Shown here one piece after another: positions 25,824 to 34,555 of a stretch of 34,555 bases of DNA. Position 1 is the first letter of the stretch. Each line of letters opens with the position of its first letter. The position numbers were made by a program, and so were the translations under genes. The notes below the pieces were generated by a model. It worked only from the letters and a program-made list of their open reading frames with translations, did no database searches and had not been told where the DNA came from. This DNA comes from Deltaproteobacteria bacterium CG_4_9_14_3_um_filter_63_12 (GTDB lineage Bacteria > Myxococcota_A > Bradymonadia > UBA4248 > UM-FILTER-63-12): contig PFUG01000369.1 of assembly GCA_002789955.1 (NCBI GenBank), positions 1 to 34,555 on the forward strand. Reading direction: 5' to 3'.

Positions 25824-27113
25824 GTGAAAAAGATGATCTTTGGAGTCTCGATGGCGGTGCTCATCGCCATCGTCGTGGGCTTCTTCTCAGTCGGCTACAT
25901 CTTCTGGCTGACCTTCACCAGGGACTTTCGCAAGACACTGCCACCACACTTTCAGTCCACAGCCGTCGCTATACAGGCCCTGGCCGAAGCGACGGACAGC
26001 GAAGCCCAATTGATGGAGGTATTGGAGAAAATCGCCGCGGACATCGGCGGAACGGTAGCGATGACGCCCCTCGAAGCCCTCGAGGTTGATGACGACGTGG
26101 GTCAGAGGCTGTCACGGGGTGATGCGGCGTTCATCTTTGCCGAAGACGACTCGCCCGTCCTCCTCATCCCTGTCCCCTCAAAAGGGAAGATCGTGGTGAT
26201 CAACGCGGAGCGACGCTTCCCAGTGCCCAGCAATGCCGCCATCGCGCTGAGCATCGCGGTCATCATGGTGATTGTCTTCGGCACGGGCTTGCTATTGACC
26301 CTCCCGCTGGTCAAACGTCTGGGTCACCTCGAACGCACCGCGAGTCAGATCGCTGGGGGGGATCTGAGCGCGCGGGCGAGCGACGGACACCAGGACGCCA
26401 TCGGATCTTTGGCGAGGCAGTTCGACACCATGGCCGACCGCGTGCAGGAGTTGTTGGAGAATCAGCGTCAGTTGCTGCAGGCCGTCGCCCACGAGCTGCG
26501 CACGCCGGCGGCGCGCATCCGCTTTGGGCTCGAGATGCTCCCCGACGCCGAGACCGCCGAGGAGATCGACGCGCGACTGGCGTCCATCGACGACGACCTG
26601 GTCGAGCTCGATGAGCTGGTGCGCGAGCTGCAGCTCTTCAACAAATACGACGCGCCATCGACGGTGCTCTCCTCCGAGTCGACACCACTGAAAGCGGTGC
26701 TCGAAGAGCTCTGTGTGCGCCTGCAGCCGCTGCGTCAGGAGATCGCCCTATCCGTGGTCGGAGACGAAGGCACCGTCGCCGTCGTCGACAAACGGGCGTT
26801 CAACCGTGCCCTGCAGAACCTGATCTCCAACGCGCTGCGCTACGCCGAGACCCGCGTCGAGGTGCGCGTCGCGCATGCAGGCGAAGCCTGCGTGGTCGAC
26901 GTGGTCGACGACGGGCCTGGTGTGCCGGAGTCGGACCGCGAGCGGATCGTCGAGCCCTTTGCGCGGGTCGACAACAGCCGCAACAAGGAGTCCGGCGGTG
27001 TGGGCTTGGGGCTGGCCATCGTCGAACGGATCCTCGAGGCCCACGCGGGGAGCTTGGAGATTCTCGATGGGGACCTGGGCGGTGCGAATTTCAGGACGAC
27101 GTGGCCGGTGTAG
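25824..27113 (+). CDS. Sensor histidine kinase, RstB-like
   Basis: A 429-residue membrane sensor kinase. Transmembrane helices are at about residues 5-30 and 138-160, enclosing a periplasmic sensor of roughly 105 residues. A HAMP domain ('LVKRLGHLERTASQIAGGDLSAR') is followed by the DHp H-box AHELRTPAARIRFGLEM with phospho-acceptor His223. The ATPase domain has N-box 'QNLISNALRYAE', G1 'DDGPGVP' and G2 'GVGLGLAIVERIL'. The H-box wording resembles E. coli RstB. GTG 25824 has GAGG 5 nt upstream, overlapping the response-regulator stop; ATG 25833 is an alternative. It ends 1 bp from the convergent nucleotidyltransferase gene. Confidence 0.93.
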   Translation: MKKMIFGVSMAVLIAIVVGFFSVGYIFWLTFTRDFRKTLPPHFQSTAVAIQALAEATDSEAQLMEVLEKIAADIGGTVAMTPLEALEVDDDVGQRLSRGDAAFIFAEDDSPVLLIPVPSKGKIVVINAERRFPVPSNAAIALSIAVIMVIVFGTGLLLTLPLVKRLGHLERTASQIAGGDLSARASDGHQDAIGSLARQFDTMADRVQELLENQRQLLQAVAHELRTPAARIRFGLEMLPDAETAEEIDARLASIDDDLVELDELVRELQLFNKYDAPSTVLSSESTPLKAVLEELCVRLQPLRQEIALSVVGDEGTVAVVDKRAFNRALQNLISNALRYAETRVEVRVAHAGEACVVDVVDDGPGVPESDRERIVEPFARVDNSRNKESGGVGLGLAIVERILEAHAGSLEILDGDLGGANFRTTWPV

Positions 27114-27114
27114 C

Positions 27115-28029
27115 TCAGCTCGCCAAGACCTCTTCGATCAGCGACACGCACAACGCCTCCAGTGTCTCCTCGTCGGGCGCCTCTGGCAGCGACGAGCCCT
27201 GTGCGGCGGCCTTCGAACGCGCTGACAACGCCTCGGCCTGGACCATCAACTCGTCGTAGCTCCATATTCCATCTCGAATCGCCAACAGCTCCTCGCGATC
27301 CGGGCGCCGGACCAGGACCTCCCCGGTCTCGAGGATCTCGCAGGACATGCGCAGCAGTCGAATCAGGTGCAGCGCATGTTTGGTGTCGTAGCCCGACTGC
27401 GCCTCGAGCGCCGCGCGCTTGGGGTTGCGGTGCTCGACCCAATGTCGATACTGGGCCCAAGTGCGCTTCGCGGCCTGGAAGGCTTTTTCGCGGTCCAAGA
27501 GTCGGATGAAATTGAGATCGCCTCGCGGCGTCTCGTCCAGACCCGCAAGAACCTCGTAGGCACCGAGCTGATCGCGAGACACTGCGGGTTTCTGCGGGAG
27601 GCCAAATTCTGCCCTCTCCGGGGGCTTATCGGGGGGGCTGAGAAGCCAGGCTCGATGCGTCCGAATGCGCCCCAGCTGCGACTCGGCGTAGCCGGCAAAG
27701 GCCTTCTCGACGCGTCGAGAGAGGAACGCACGCCGGGCGTCGAGGAGCCGGCGTCCCACCGCGCTCAGGCGGGTGTGGTCGTCCTCGTGGGCGAAAAGCA
27801 CTTCGATAATCGAAGGGTTACTGGTGGCGGCGAGGCGCACGAACTTGCGCAGCTCATAGAGGACGTGGTCGGGGCCGAGCTCCAACTGCTCGGGTGCGGC
27901 TTTGAAGCCGAAGTACCAGCTCGCCGGCCCGACGAGCACGCCCTTATAGTCCCAATCGGAGTCCTCGCGGGCCAAGCCGTAGGCGCGGCTGCCGTGCAGC
28001 GTCTCGTAGAGGGTAACAGGTGACTTCAT
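27115..28029 (-). CDS. Predicted nucleotidyltransferase (DNA polymerase beta superfamily)
   Basis: A 304-residue protein resembling the COG3541-type nucleotidyltransferases found in bacteria and phages. The diagnostic motif is near the N-terminus: H-G-S14-R-A-Y-G-L-A-R-E-D23-S-D25-W-D27, the GS...DxD pattern of the Pol-beta fold with metal-binding aspartates. A helical C-terminal region includes 'YDTKHALHLIRLLRM', shared by the group. ATG 28029 is chosen because similarity begins right there, though no good Shine-Dalgarno site is visible; an upstream in-frame TTG at 28065 is possible. Substrate unknown (nucleotide transfer to RNA, protein or small molecule). It converges with the histidine kinase gene. 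Confidence 0.8.
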   Translation of the reverse strand: MKSPVTLYETLHGSRAYGLAREDSDWDYKGVLVGPASWYFGFKAAPEQLELGPDHVLYELRKFVRLAATSNPSIIEVLFAHEDDHTRLSAVGRRLLDARRAFLSRRVEKAFAGYAESQLGRIRTHRAWLLSPPDKPPERAEFGLPQKPAVSRDQLGAYEVLAGLDETPRGDLNFIRLLDREKAFQAAKRTWAQYRHWVEHRNPKRAALEAQSGYDTKHALHLIRLLRMSCEILETGEVLVRRPDREELLAIRDGIWSYDELMVQAEALSARSKAAAQGSSLPEAPDEETLEALCVSLIEEVLAS

Positions 28030-28498
28030 GGGGGCTAGGTTCGGCCACTCAGGCCAAGAGCGCAACGCTCCGGAGCTGGGGAAAGGGGTCGAGTCGCGTG
28101 TTTTAGGGTTCTTGACGCAGAGCTAGTGTAACGCTTCGCATGTGTCCATGATTGTTGTTCGATGGCTCTCAGGGTCGTTTGGAAATCTGGGGGAACTTTT
28201 CAAACCACGCGACCTTCGCGCCGTGGGCAGGCAAGAACTCACAGCCAGGGATGGCGGAGAGTCGCGCAAACCCGAAGGGTTGCGCGCAGGATGCGCAACA
28301 ACACCGCAACACGCGACCCGACCCCTTCCAAAGACTCGAACGCTGCTTGCTTTTCGTAAGCGACCTGGGTAATCAGCACGGCATCACACAACTCCCGCGA
28401 GTTGAATGCGGGCTGATCCCGTCGGGTCGATGATTCCCACATGCACGCCGCGCTGCTGAATCCGCCGCCCGCGAATACCTTGATGTCGAAGGATCCCC
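28030..28498. other. Intergenic region with inverted repeat and hairpins
   Basis: No gene recognised in 469 bp. It holds an inverted-repeat-bounded segment (28080..28329) containing a GC hairpin at 28264-28285, plus a smaller CCCGCG/GCGGG-type hairpin near 28397-28416 upstream of the next gene. Confidence 0.55.
28080..28329. repeat. 250-bp segment bounded by 22-bp inverted repeats
   Basis: Left arm 28080-28102 and right arm 28308-28329 are reverse complements apart from one mismatch and one extra A; the minus-strand right arm reads GGAAGGGGTCGGGTCGCG.... Near the right end GCGCAAACCC-GAA-GGGTTGCGC forms a stable hairpin (28264-28285). It could be a small non-autonomous element or a structured leader. 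Confidence 0.6.
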
Positions 28499-30049
28499 AT
28501 GACCACGGCTGCGTCGCGCTCTCACCGCCTGCTGCTCTTAGGGTTCATCACCCTGGCGCTGGCCCACTCCACCGCCTGGGCCGATGAAGAAAAGGCCAGC
28601 CTCGAAACCGGCGACGAAGCCGGGTCCATGGGGATCTTAGAGATCACCCTCATCGCCGACCTCGTCGCGACCTTGGAGAAGTCCCAGAGCTATCCCCTCG
28701 ACCGCTACGGCCATGAGTTCGCCGAAGCCCTCGACCTCGACACGGTCGGCCGGGTCGGCTTCGGGGCCATGATGCGGACCAACTGGAAGCTCCCAGTGGT
28801 CCTCAGCGCCGAGGTCGAAGCCGACGTTGTCAGCGGCGGCTGGCTCAACCTCCCGACCGACAGCGAGCGGGCCAACGAGGGCACCAGCATGCCCTTCCCC
28901 GACGACGTCGAGAGCCAGATGCGCAAGGGCTATGGCGTCTTCTCCGTCGGCCCCTTTCTGCACGTGGGTGGCGGCCTCAACACGAGCAAGTGGGGCCTAG
29001 GCCTCCTCGCCAATGACGGCGCTCAGCGCTGGGAACCCGGCAGCGCCGCCTTCGTCGACCCGCGCGGTGGCGACATCGTCGAGCGTTACTTCGTCGCGAC
29101 TGGACCGTTCCCCAAGGCCCCCTTCTCCCTCGCCGCTTTCTATGACCGCGACGTCGACGACGACGCGCTCTCCGCCGGTGATAAGGCCACCCAGTTCGGC
29201 GCCGCCGCCAAGCTCGGCAAGGAAGACGGGCTCGGGGCAGGCGTCTACATAGTGGCCCGGGAGCAAGAGGCGATCGACGGCGACAAGACCGACGTCGCCG
29301 CCATGGATCTCACCGCGCGCGTGCCCATCGATTTCGACAAGGAAGGAACCCAGACCTTGGTCCTCGAGGGCGAGATCGCCTACGTGCACGGCCGGACGAC
29401 GTTGGCGCCGAGCTTCGACTACCAGACGCATGAGGTGAAACAGCTCGGCGCCGTCGCTCGGGCCACCTTTGACGCTGGGGGTTGGGGCGTCGTGTTCGAC
29501 TTCCTCTACGCCTCGGGCGACCGCAACCTCGACGATCACTCCCAAAACGGCTTCAAGGCCGATCGCAACATGGAAATGGGGCTGTTGCTCTTCAAGCATG
29601 TGCTGCGCGCCCAGACGGGTCGAGCCTCAATCACGGCGGGAGATCTCAAGCTGGTCGGCGTCCCTGCTGAGGATCTGGACCGCTTCGCCACGCAGGGCAG
29701 CATGACCAACACCCTCTCGTTCTTCCCGCGTGGCTATTGGGCGCCCATCGATGGCCTAGAGGTCTATGGCGGGCCCCTGTTGGCGCTGGCTGAGGTCGAT
29801 GTCGTCGACCCCTTGAACACCCGCGTCGAAGGCGGCGCGCCGCGCAACGCTCTGGGCGGTGCGCCCAGCCCGCTGTTGGGCGTCGAGCTCGACCTTGGCG
29901 TGCGCTTCCGACAGGAGTTCTGGCTCACCGCCTTGACCGCAGGGCTCGAAGGCGCCGTGTTCTTCCCTGGTGGCGGGCTCTCTGGCCCCACGGGCGGCGA
30001 GCTGGGGCCTCTCTTCGGGGGCCGGTTCATCGTCGAGTATCGCCTTTAG
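28499..30049 (+). CDS. Exported, probably outer-membrane beta-barrel protein
   Basis: A 516-residue protein with a clear signal peptide (cleavage likely A-W-A28 before Asp29). The mature part has alternating hydrophobic/polar strands with many Gly and aromatic residues, such as 'VGRVGFGAMMRTNWKLPVVLSAEVEAD', 'GYGVFSVGPFLHVGGGL', 'FSLAAFYDRDVDDD' and 'GWGVVFDFLYASGDRN', ending 'GGRFIVEYRL'. This suggests a transmembrane beta-barrel of porin or export type. No specific family recognised. ATG 28499 has AAGGA 6 nt upstream. It lies 54 bp before the hydrolase lipoprotein gene, so the two are probably co-transcribed and may act together at the outer membrane (inference). Confidence 0.75.
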   Translation: MTTAASRSHRLLLLGFITLALAHSTAWADEEKASLETGDEAGSMGILEITLIADLVATLEKSQSYPLDRYGHEFAEALDLDTVGRVGFGAMMRTNWKLPVVLSAEVEADVVSGGWLNLPTDSERANEGTSMPFPDDVESQMRKGYGVFSVGPFLHVGGGLNTSKWGLGLLANDGAQRWEPGSAAFVDPRGGDIVERYFVATGPFPKAPFSLAAFYDRDVDDDALSAGDKATQFGAAAKLGKEDGLGAGVYIVAREQEAIDGDKTDVAAMDLTARVPIDFDKEGTQTLVLEGEIAYVHGRTTLAPSFDYQTHEVKQLGAVARATFDAGGWGVVFDFLYASGDRNLDDHSQNGFKADRNMEMGLLLFKHVLRAQTGRASITAGDLKLVGVPAEDLDRFATQGSMTNTLSFFPRGYWAPIDGLEVYGGPLLALAEVDVVDPLNTRVEGGAPRNALGGAPSPLLGVELDLGVRFRQEFWLTALTAGLEGAVFFPGGGLSGPTGGELGPLFGGRFIVEYRL

Positions 30050-30103
30050 GGTCCGAGACGCACGCCCGAAAAACACACAACCCATTAAAATATGTGTAGA
30101 AAT

Positions 30104-33100
30104 ATGAAGACGAACAAGAATCGAATTTGGCTCCACGGTGTGCTGCTCCTCAGTGCGCTCATCACGCTTACGAGCTGCTTCTCACCTGAGCCTGAGGGCC
30201 TCGCCAAGGCCGGCCTCGCCACGACTACGGTGAAGGTCGACCTCTTCCACAGGCCGCTGCCGGAGATCCCGTTGCCCAACGATCTGGCCACACGCTACGA
30301 CGTGACCAGCGCCACGGGACGCCGGGTCAACGCCTCGATGTTGGCCCCGACCCACTTCGAGAGCCGCACCCGCGAGCTCATCGACGGACTCGACGGCTGG
30401 GGCACCCTGCAACCCATCACCATCCCGTTCACGGGTCCGTTGAGTGTGCAGTCGATTCTCGACGGCCACCGAGACCTCGACTACGACCTCAGTAACGACG
30501 TCATCTACCTGATCGACATCGACGAGGACTCGCCCGACTTCGGCAAGCCGCAATACCTGGACTTGGGCAGCGGGAACTACCCCGTCGTCCTCGAGGACAC
30601 CGACGGCTACTGGAAGAACGACCCGAGGGGCTGGAGCCTCTCGCTGCTCTTCGAGGAAGCTGACGAGGATCTCAACGGCAATGGCGTCCTAGATGCCGGC
30701 GAGGATACCGATACGGACGGTGTTCTCGACAAGCCGAACTACCTCCCTGGCCAGAACCCCGCCCGCGACGACCTCGCCGGCCGCGCCGACGCCCTGATGG
30801 GCTTCTACGAGAGCGAAACCAACACCCTTATCGCCAAACCGCTGGTTCCCTTGCGCGAGCGGACGACCTACGCCGTCGTCGTCACCAAGAGGCTCCTCGA
30901 CGCGGACGGAGAGCCAGTGGGCTCGCCCTACCCGTTCATCAGCCACACCAGTCAAGACCAGGCGCTCAAAGTCCTCCCCAACGTGTTGCCCGCGGGCCTC
31001 GCCATGGACGACGTCGCCTTTGCGTTCAGCTACACCACCCAGTCCGTGGAGTCCTCCTGGAGCGCGGTCCGCGACGGGCTGTACGGCTTTGGCGTGCAGA
31101 AGCACCTCGCCGAGGAGTTTCCGGCGGAGTTGGGCGGTCTGTTCGAGCTGCGCACCAAGGGCAACCGCTTCCCCAACATGGACAACCCCTTTTTGATGTG
31201 GACGGAGAACTGGCTGGACGCCTATCAGGTCGTGCTTCAGCAATTCCAAGGTAAAAAGCCGGATTCCTATCAGTATCAGCTCATCGTCAGCTCTCATCAG
31301 TACATCGACTACCACGTCATCGGCTGGGTCGACTCACCGCAACTCTTCGAGCGTTACGACGAGAGCGGAGACTTGTTGCCCCTCAACGCGCAGGCTTGGC
31401 CCGAAGATTTGACCGAAAAGCCGGCGAAGGCGCGCAGCGAGCGGGTCTACTTCCACCTCTCGATCCCACGCAAAGAGACCTCCGCTCGCGGGCAAGGAAA
31501 GCCAGTCCCCGTTGTCTTCATGGGCCACGGCTACGGCGGCAACCGCTTCAGTGTGCTCGACCTCTCGGCGCTGCTCGCCAAATACGGCGTCGCCACCATT
31601 GCCATCGACGCGGTCTCGCATGGCATCGACATCGGCCCCGACGACAAAGAGCTCGTGAACTTGGTTCTTGGAGGTTTTGGTCTGGAACCGGCGAGCAACG
31701 CGCTCCTCACCGACCGCGCCCTCGACCAGAACCACGACGGCGTTGTCGACTCGGGCGCCGACTTCTGGACCGCGTACCTCTTCCACACTCGCGACGTCGT
31801 GCGGCAGACCGCGCTCGACAACATGCAGGTCATCCGCGTCTTGCGCTCGTTCGATGGTCAGCGCCGGTGGAACTTCGACTTCAACGGCGACGGCGAGAAC
31901 GAGCTCGCTGGCGACTTCGACGGCGACGGCTTCATCGACGTCGGCGGCGAAGCTGAGCTCTCCATGACCGGCGGCTCGCTGGGGGGCATGATGACCATGA
32001 TCATTGGGGCTCTCGAACCCGAACTGCAAGCCATCGCCCCCATCATCGGCGGCGGAGGCATGGGCGATCTGGGTTTGCGCTCCATGCAAGGGGGGGTTCG
32101 TGAGGCGTTCATCTTGCGCGTCATGGGTCCCCTTTTCACAGGAACCCTCGACCCTGAGACCGGCCTAACCACCCTCGAGATGATCATCCCGGAGCTCGCC
32201 AACAGCCCGTCCCACCTGAACTTCGCCGATGTAGAGGGGGTAAAGCCTGGCGACACCATGATCACCGACAACTTGGCCAACGGCGAGCGGGGCTGTGGCA
32301 CCGTCAGCGCCGAGGGAACCGTCCGCACCAGCGTCGCTTGCGACGTCGGCGACCCAATCCAGGTCAGCTTCTACGGCGGCGACGCCCTCGTGCTGGGCGG
32401 CGACTGCCTCCTCAAGGCCGGCGTCACGCCCTATGCGACCATCAACAAGTTCCAAAAAGACGTCGAGTTCCAAGAGGTCATGACCGAAAAGGACACCCAG
32501 TTGAAGTCCCTCGCCGAGGGGCTCGGTCTGCGCCGGACGAATCCTGAGTTCCGGCGATTTCAGGGGCTCGGGCAGCTGGTGCTCGACCCGGCAGACCCGG
32601 CTGTGTACGCACGGCACCTGCTCAAAGAGCCGCTCTTTTATCCTGGCACTGGCCAAGAGACCGGCGTGCACAGCCTCATCCTCACTGGCACCGGCGACAT
32701 GAGCGTGCCGACCAGCTCGGGGGTTCTCGTCGGACGTGCCGCGGGGCTCATCGAATACCTCAAACCGGACCCACGCTTCGGCGTCAGTGAGAACCAGGTT
32801 TTGCTCAACACCTACACGGTCGAGGGCGTCAACACGCTCGAGCGCTACACCGATCCCGACGGGGTTGGTGTGCACATGGACGTGGACAACTTCAGTCACG
32901 GCAAGGATCCCTGGGGCGACACGGTCCCACGACTCGACCCGCCGCTGCGCGCCTCGTTCAACGAGATCGACGCGTTGGGCGGCCGCTCGGCGGCGCTCTT
33001 CATCTACGGCGACCCCAAGGGCAAACACGGCTTCCCGAGCCCTGGTGAGATTACGGAGAAAGCGATCCGAGCGTGTCAGGCGGCCTGCTCGGCGCCGCCC

Positions 33101-34555
33101 TGTGATTGCCTCCAACCCGACGTCCAGGACATCGGCATCTTCTACCTCAACCTCATCGGGGAGTATCTGGCTGGCGGCGGGCGTACCTTGCGGGATGTCC
33201 CCTGCATCGCTCAGAACAACTGTCCGGAGCTGCCGGCGCCGCCTGCGTTCCGCTACGATCCAGACGACCCCAGCCTGGAAGAGCCGCCGCCCCCGTCGCC
33301 CAGCTGCGAGTTCCCAGATGCCGTGCTCGGCGGCACCGCCGAGCTCGATGCGCTCGTGACCTCTCCATCGCGCTGCGACGCGCCCTCCTACCACTGGCTC
33401 AGCCCTGCGGACCTCGACCTGGGCGCCGTTCTAGCGACGGGCAGCGAAGACAGCTATATGGCCTTCCTCCTCGAGCAGCTCGCCGCTGGCGCAGGGCTTC
33501 CTCTGCCCCGCACGCCCGCCTACGACGCTCGCGTGCTGCAGTTCAGCTACCAGACTCAGGACCGTGGAGTCGCCGTCGAGGCCAGCGCTTTGGTCGCGAT
33601 CCCCGAGGGGTACGACGGCGAGGAGCCCATGGACATGCTCCTCCTCATGTTGCCCAGTCAGGGGCTGGCCAGCCGGTGTGCGCTGTCGAACGTGACGGAG
33701 CAGAAGATGTTGGCGGCGTTGTTCGCGTCGTTTGGTTACCTAGTCGTCGCCCCCGACTATCTCGGGACTCAGGGCGTTGGTGAGCCCACCGGGCTGGTCC
33801 ATCCTTTCCTCGGCGCCGAGCCGGCTGCGCTCGGGGCTCTCGACGCGTTGCGCGCGGTCGGGCGGTTGACGGAGGCGCAACGCGACGTCTGTGTGGCGCC
33901 GCGCTTCGCGGTCCTCGGTGCGTCGCAAGGTGGGCAGGCGGCCTTCTTTGTGGAGCGCTTCGCTCCCTACTACGCACCGGAGCTGACCTTCGTCGGCGGC
34001 GCTGCGGCGTCTCCTCCCCTCGACCTCAGCGCCCTTTCGACCGAGGCCACCACGACGCTCGGTGCTGCCTCCGAGAGCTTCGCCCTGTTCCTCGCCACCG
34101 TAGGACCTTGGTATGGTCTGACCGACCTCTCGGCGGTCTTCACCTCACCTGGTGACGTCGACCTTCCCGCGACGATCGCCGCGTCCTGCGACGCCAACCT
34201 GCTTGGCGCCTACACGTCGGCGGACGAGCTCTTCACCGCCGAGTTGCGGGCTGCGGCCGGTACGGGCGACTTTTCGTCGCTCGGCAGTTGGGCGTGCGTC
34301 GTCGCCGAGAGCAGCGTCACATCCAATAGCGTCAACCGCATCGCTGTCGACGCACCGATTATGGTGGTCGCCGGCGAGTCGGACACCATCGTTCCGGCCG
34401 CAGCGACACGGGGAGCGTTGGCGACGTTGTGTTCGAGCGGAATGGTGTTGGGCTACCTCGAGTGTTCAGGCGCCGCCCACGATGACGCCATCCTGTGGGC
34501 GTTGCCCGAAATGCTGGACTTCATCGACGCCCGTTTGGCTGGGGATACCGTGGCG
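30104..34555 (+). CDS. Giant lipoprotein with two alpha/beta-hydrolase modules, 3' end outside window
   Basis: From ATG 30104 one frame stays open for 1484 codons to the window edge. The signal peptide ends in lipobox L-T-S-Cys25. Module 1 (about 460-960) has oxyanion motif GHGYGG, nucleophile Ser625 in GGSLGG, Asp865 in GTGDMSVP and His932 in NFSHGKD. Module 2 (from about 1150) has nucleophile Ser1274 in GASQGG, Asp1427 in AGESDTIVP and His1459 in GAAHDDA. Both triads look complete. Calcium-site-like Asp-rich strings occur at about 187-207 ('DLNGNGVLDAGEDTDTDG'), 541-550 and 592-612. The linker has several Cys and a Pro-rich stretch. The start codon has a poor Shine-Dalgarno site in an AT-rich spot. 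Function is probably extracellular ester, lipid or peptide hydrolysis; exact substrate unknown. It may be a fusion of two genes. Confidence 0.85.
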   Translation, partial: MKTNKNRIWLHGVLLLSALITLTSCFSPEPEGLAKAGLATTTVKVDLFHRPLPEIPLPNDLATRYDVTSATGRRVNASMLAPTHFESRTRELIDGLDGWGTLQPITIPFTGPLSVQSILDGHRDLDYDLSNDVIYLIDIDEDSPDFGKPQYLDLGSGNYPVVLEDTDGYWKNDPRGWSLSLLFEEADEDLNGNGVLDAGEDTDTDGVLDKPNYLPGQNPARDDLAGRADALMGFYESETNTLIAKPLVPLRERTTYAVVVTKRLLDADGEPVGSPYPFISHTSQDQALKVLPNVLPAGLAMDDVAFAFSYTTQSVESSWSAVRDGLYGFGVQKHLAEEFPAELGGLFELRTKGNRFPNMDNPFLMWTENWLDAYQVVLQQFQGKKPDSYQYQLIVSSHQYIDYHVIGWVDSPQLFERYDESGDLLPLNAQAWPEDLTEKPAKARSERVYFHLSIPRKETSARGQGKPVPVVFMGHGYGGNRFSVLDLSALLAKYGVATIAIDAVSHGIDIGPDDKELVNLVLGGFGLEPASNALLTDRALDQNHDGVVDSGADFWTAYLFHTRDVVRQTALDNMQVIRVLRSFDGQRRWNFDFNGDGENELAGDFDGDGFIDVGGEAELSMTGGSLGGMMTMIIGALEPELQAIAPIIGGGGMGDLGLRSMQGGVREAFILRVMGPLFTGTLDPETGLTTLEMIIPELANSPSHLNFADVEGVKPGDTMITDNLANGERGCGTVSAEGTVRTSVACDVGDPIQVSFYGGDALVLGGDCLLKAGVTPYATINKFQKDVEFQEVMTEKDTQLKSLAEGLGLRRTNPEFRRFQGLGQLVLDPADPAVYARHLLKEPLFYPGTGQETGVHSLILTGTGDMSVPTSSGVLVGRAAGLIEYLKPDPRFGVSENQVLLNTYTVEGVNTLERYTDPDGVGVHMDVDNFSHGKDPWGDTVPRLDPPLRASFNEIDALGGRSAALFIYGDPKGKHGFPSPGEITEKAIRACQAACSAPPCDCLQPDVQDIGIFYLNLIGEYLAGGGRTLRDVPCIAQNNCPELPAPPAFRYDPDDPSLEEPPPPSPSCEFPDAVLGGTAELDALVTSPSRCDAPSYHWLSPADLDLGAVLATGSEDSYMAFLLEQLAAGAGLPLPRTPAYDARVLQFSYQTQDRGVAVEASALVAIPEGYDGEEPMDMLLLMLPSQGLASRCALSNVTEQKMLAALFASFGYLVVAPDYLGTQGVGEPTGLVHPFLGAEPAALGALDALRAVGRLTEAQRDVCVAPRFAVLGASQGGQAAFFVERFAPYYAPELTFVGGAAASPPLDLSALSTEATTTLGAASESFALFLATVGPWYGLTDLSAVFTSPGDVDLPATIAASCDANLLGAYTSADELFTAELRAAAGTGDFSSLGSWACVVAESSVTSNSVNRIAVDAPIMVVAGESDTIVPAAATRGALATLCSSGMVLGYLECSGAAHDDAILWALPEMLDFIDARLAGDTVA

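Noticed and set aside
28111..28145. TTGACG box as a promoter in the 28.1 kb region
   Set aside because: The spacing to any TA-rich -10 sequence is wrong (11 bp), and it lies inside the inverted-repeat segment.

Overview
The window is GC-rich bacterial DNA that looks like the chromosome of a Myxococcota (delta-proteobacterial) organism, possibly a Bradymonadales- or Sandaracinus-like predator or saprophyte. The pointers are a Ser/Thr kinase fused to an AAA ATPase and TPR repeats, a Cys-rich MopE-type surface protein, a lipoprotein with choice-of-anchor-D and PKD-like domains, and a very large hydrolase lipoprotein. The lineage is inferred from gene content, not from a marker-gene tree.

Layout. 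1-4.2 kb: the 5' end of an ABC transporter ATPase (minus), a PfkB-type sugar kinase, then a PLP aminotransferase overlapping an M20 metallopeptidase. 4.3-7.9 kb: kinase/ATPase/TPR signalling protein. 7.9-11.0 kb (minus): rodA and mrdA (PBP2), the cell-elongation pair, behind a recognisable sigma70-type promoter. 11.4-13.4 kb (minus): large surface lipoprotein. 14.0-16.4 kb: FmdB-type zinc ribbon protein and dnaK with its terminator. 16.5-16.8 kb (minus): an ArsC/Spx-family redox protein whose catalytic Cys codon is an in-frame TGA followed by a bacterial SECIS-like hairpin, i.e. a probable selenoprotein. 17.1-17.6 kb: tRNA-Gly(GCC) with its own promoter and terminator, followed by the C-terminal relic of a tyrosine integrase. 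17.6-19.7 kb: a MopE/beta-helix surface protein that seems to have lost its 5' end at the integration scar. 20-27.1 kb: a 24-codon leader ORF, an RND pump, a TolC-type channel and a two-component pair. No periplasmic adaptor gene is present. 27.1-28.0 kb (minus): predicted nucleotidyltransferase. 28.5-34.6 kb: a probable outer-membrane protein and a lipoprotein of at least 1484 residues carrying two alpha/beta-hydrolase modules, still open at the window end.

The most notable item is the selenoprotein gene at 16475..16816. Its start has a clean AGGAG ribosome site, TGA is codon 10 in a U-G-T-C-R-K motif where relatives have C-x-T-C-R-K, and a 7-bp hairpin with a GGUC loop begins 10 nt after the TGA. 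Without recoding the gene would be called as a 5'-truncated ORF beginning after the active site.

The intergenic DNA is rich in small repeats. There are four copies of a 28-bp GTAGGGGCGCAGC palindrome, two of which supply the stop codon of the gene they touch. There are also short inverted-repeat elements built from 9-nt units of the CACAGAGAA / CACGAAGAG / CGCAGAGGG type, and another inverted-repeat-bounded segment near 28.1-28.3 kb. No CRISPR array, intact transposase or rRNA gene was seen.
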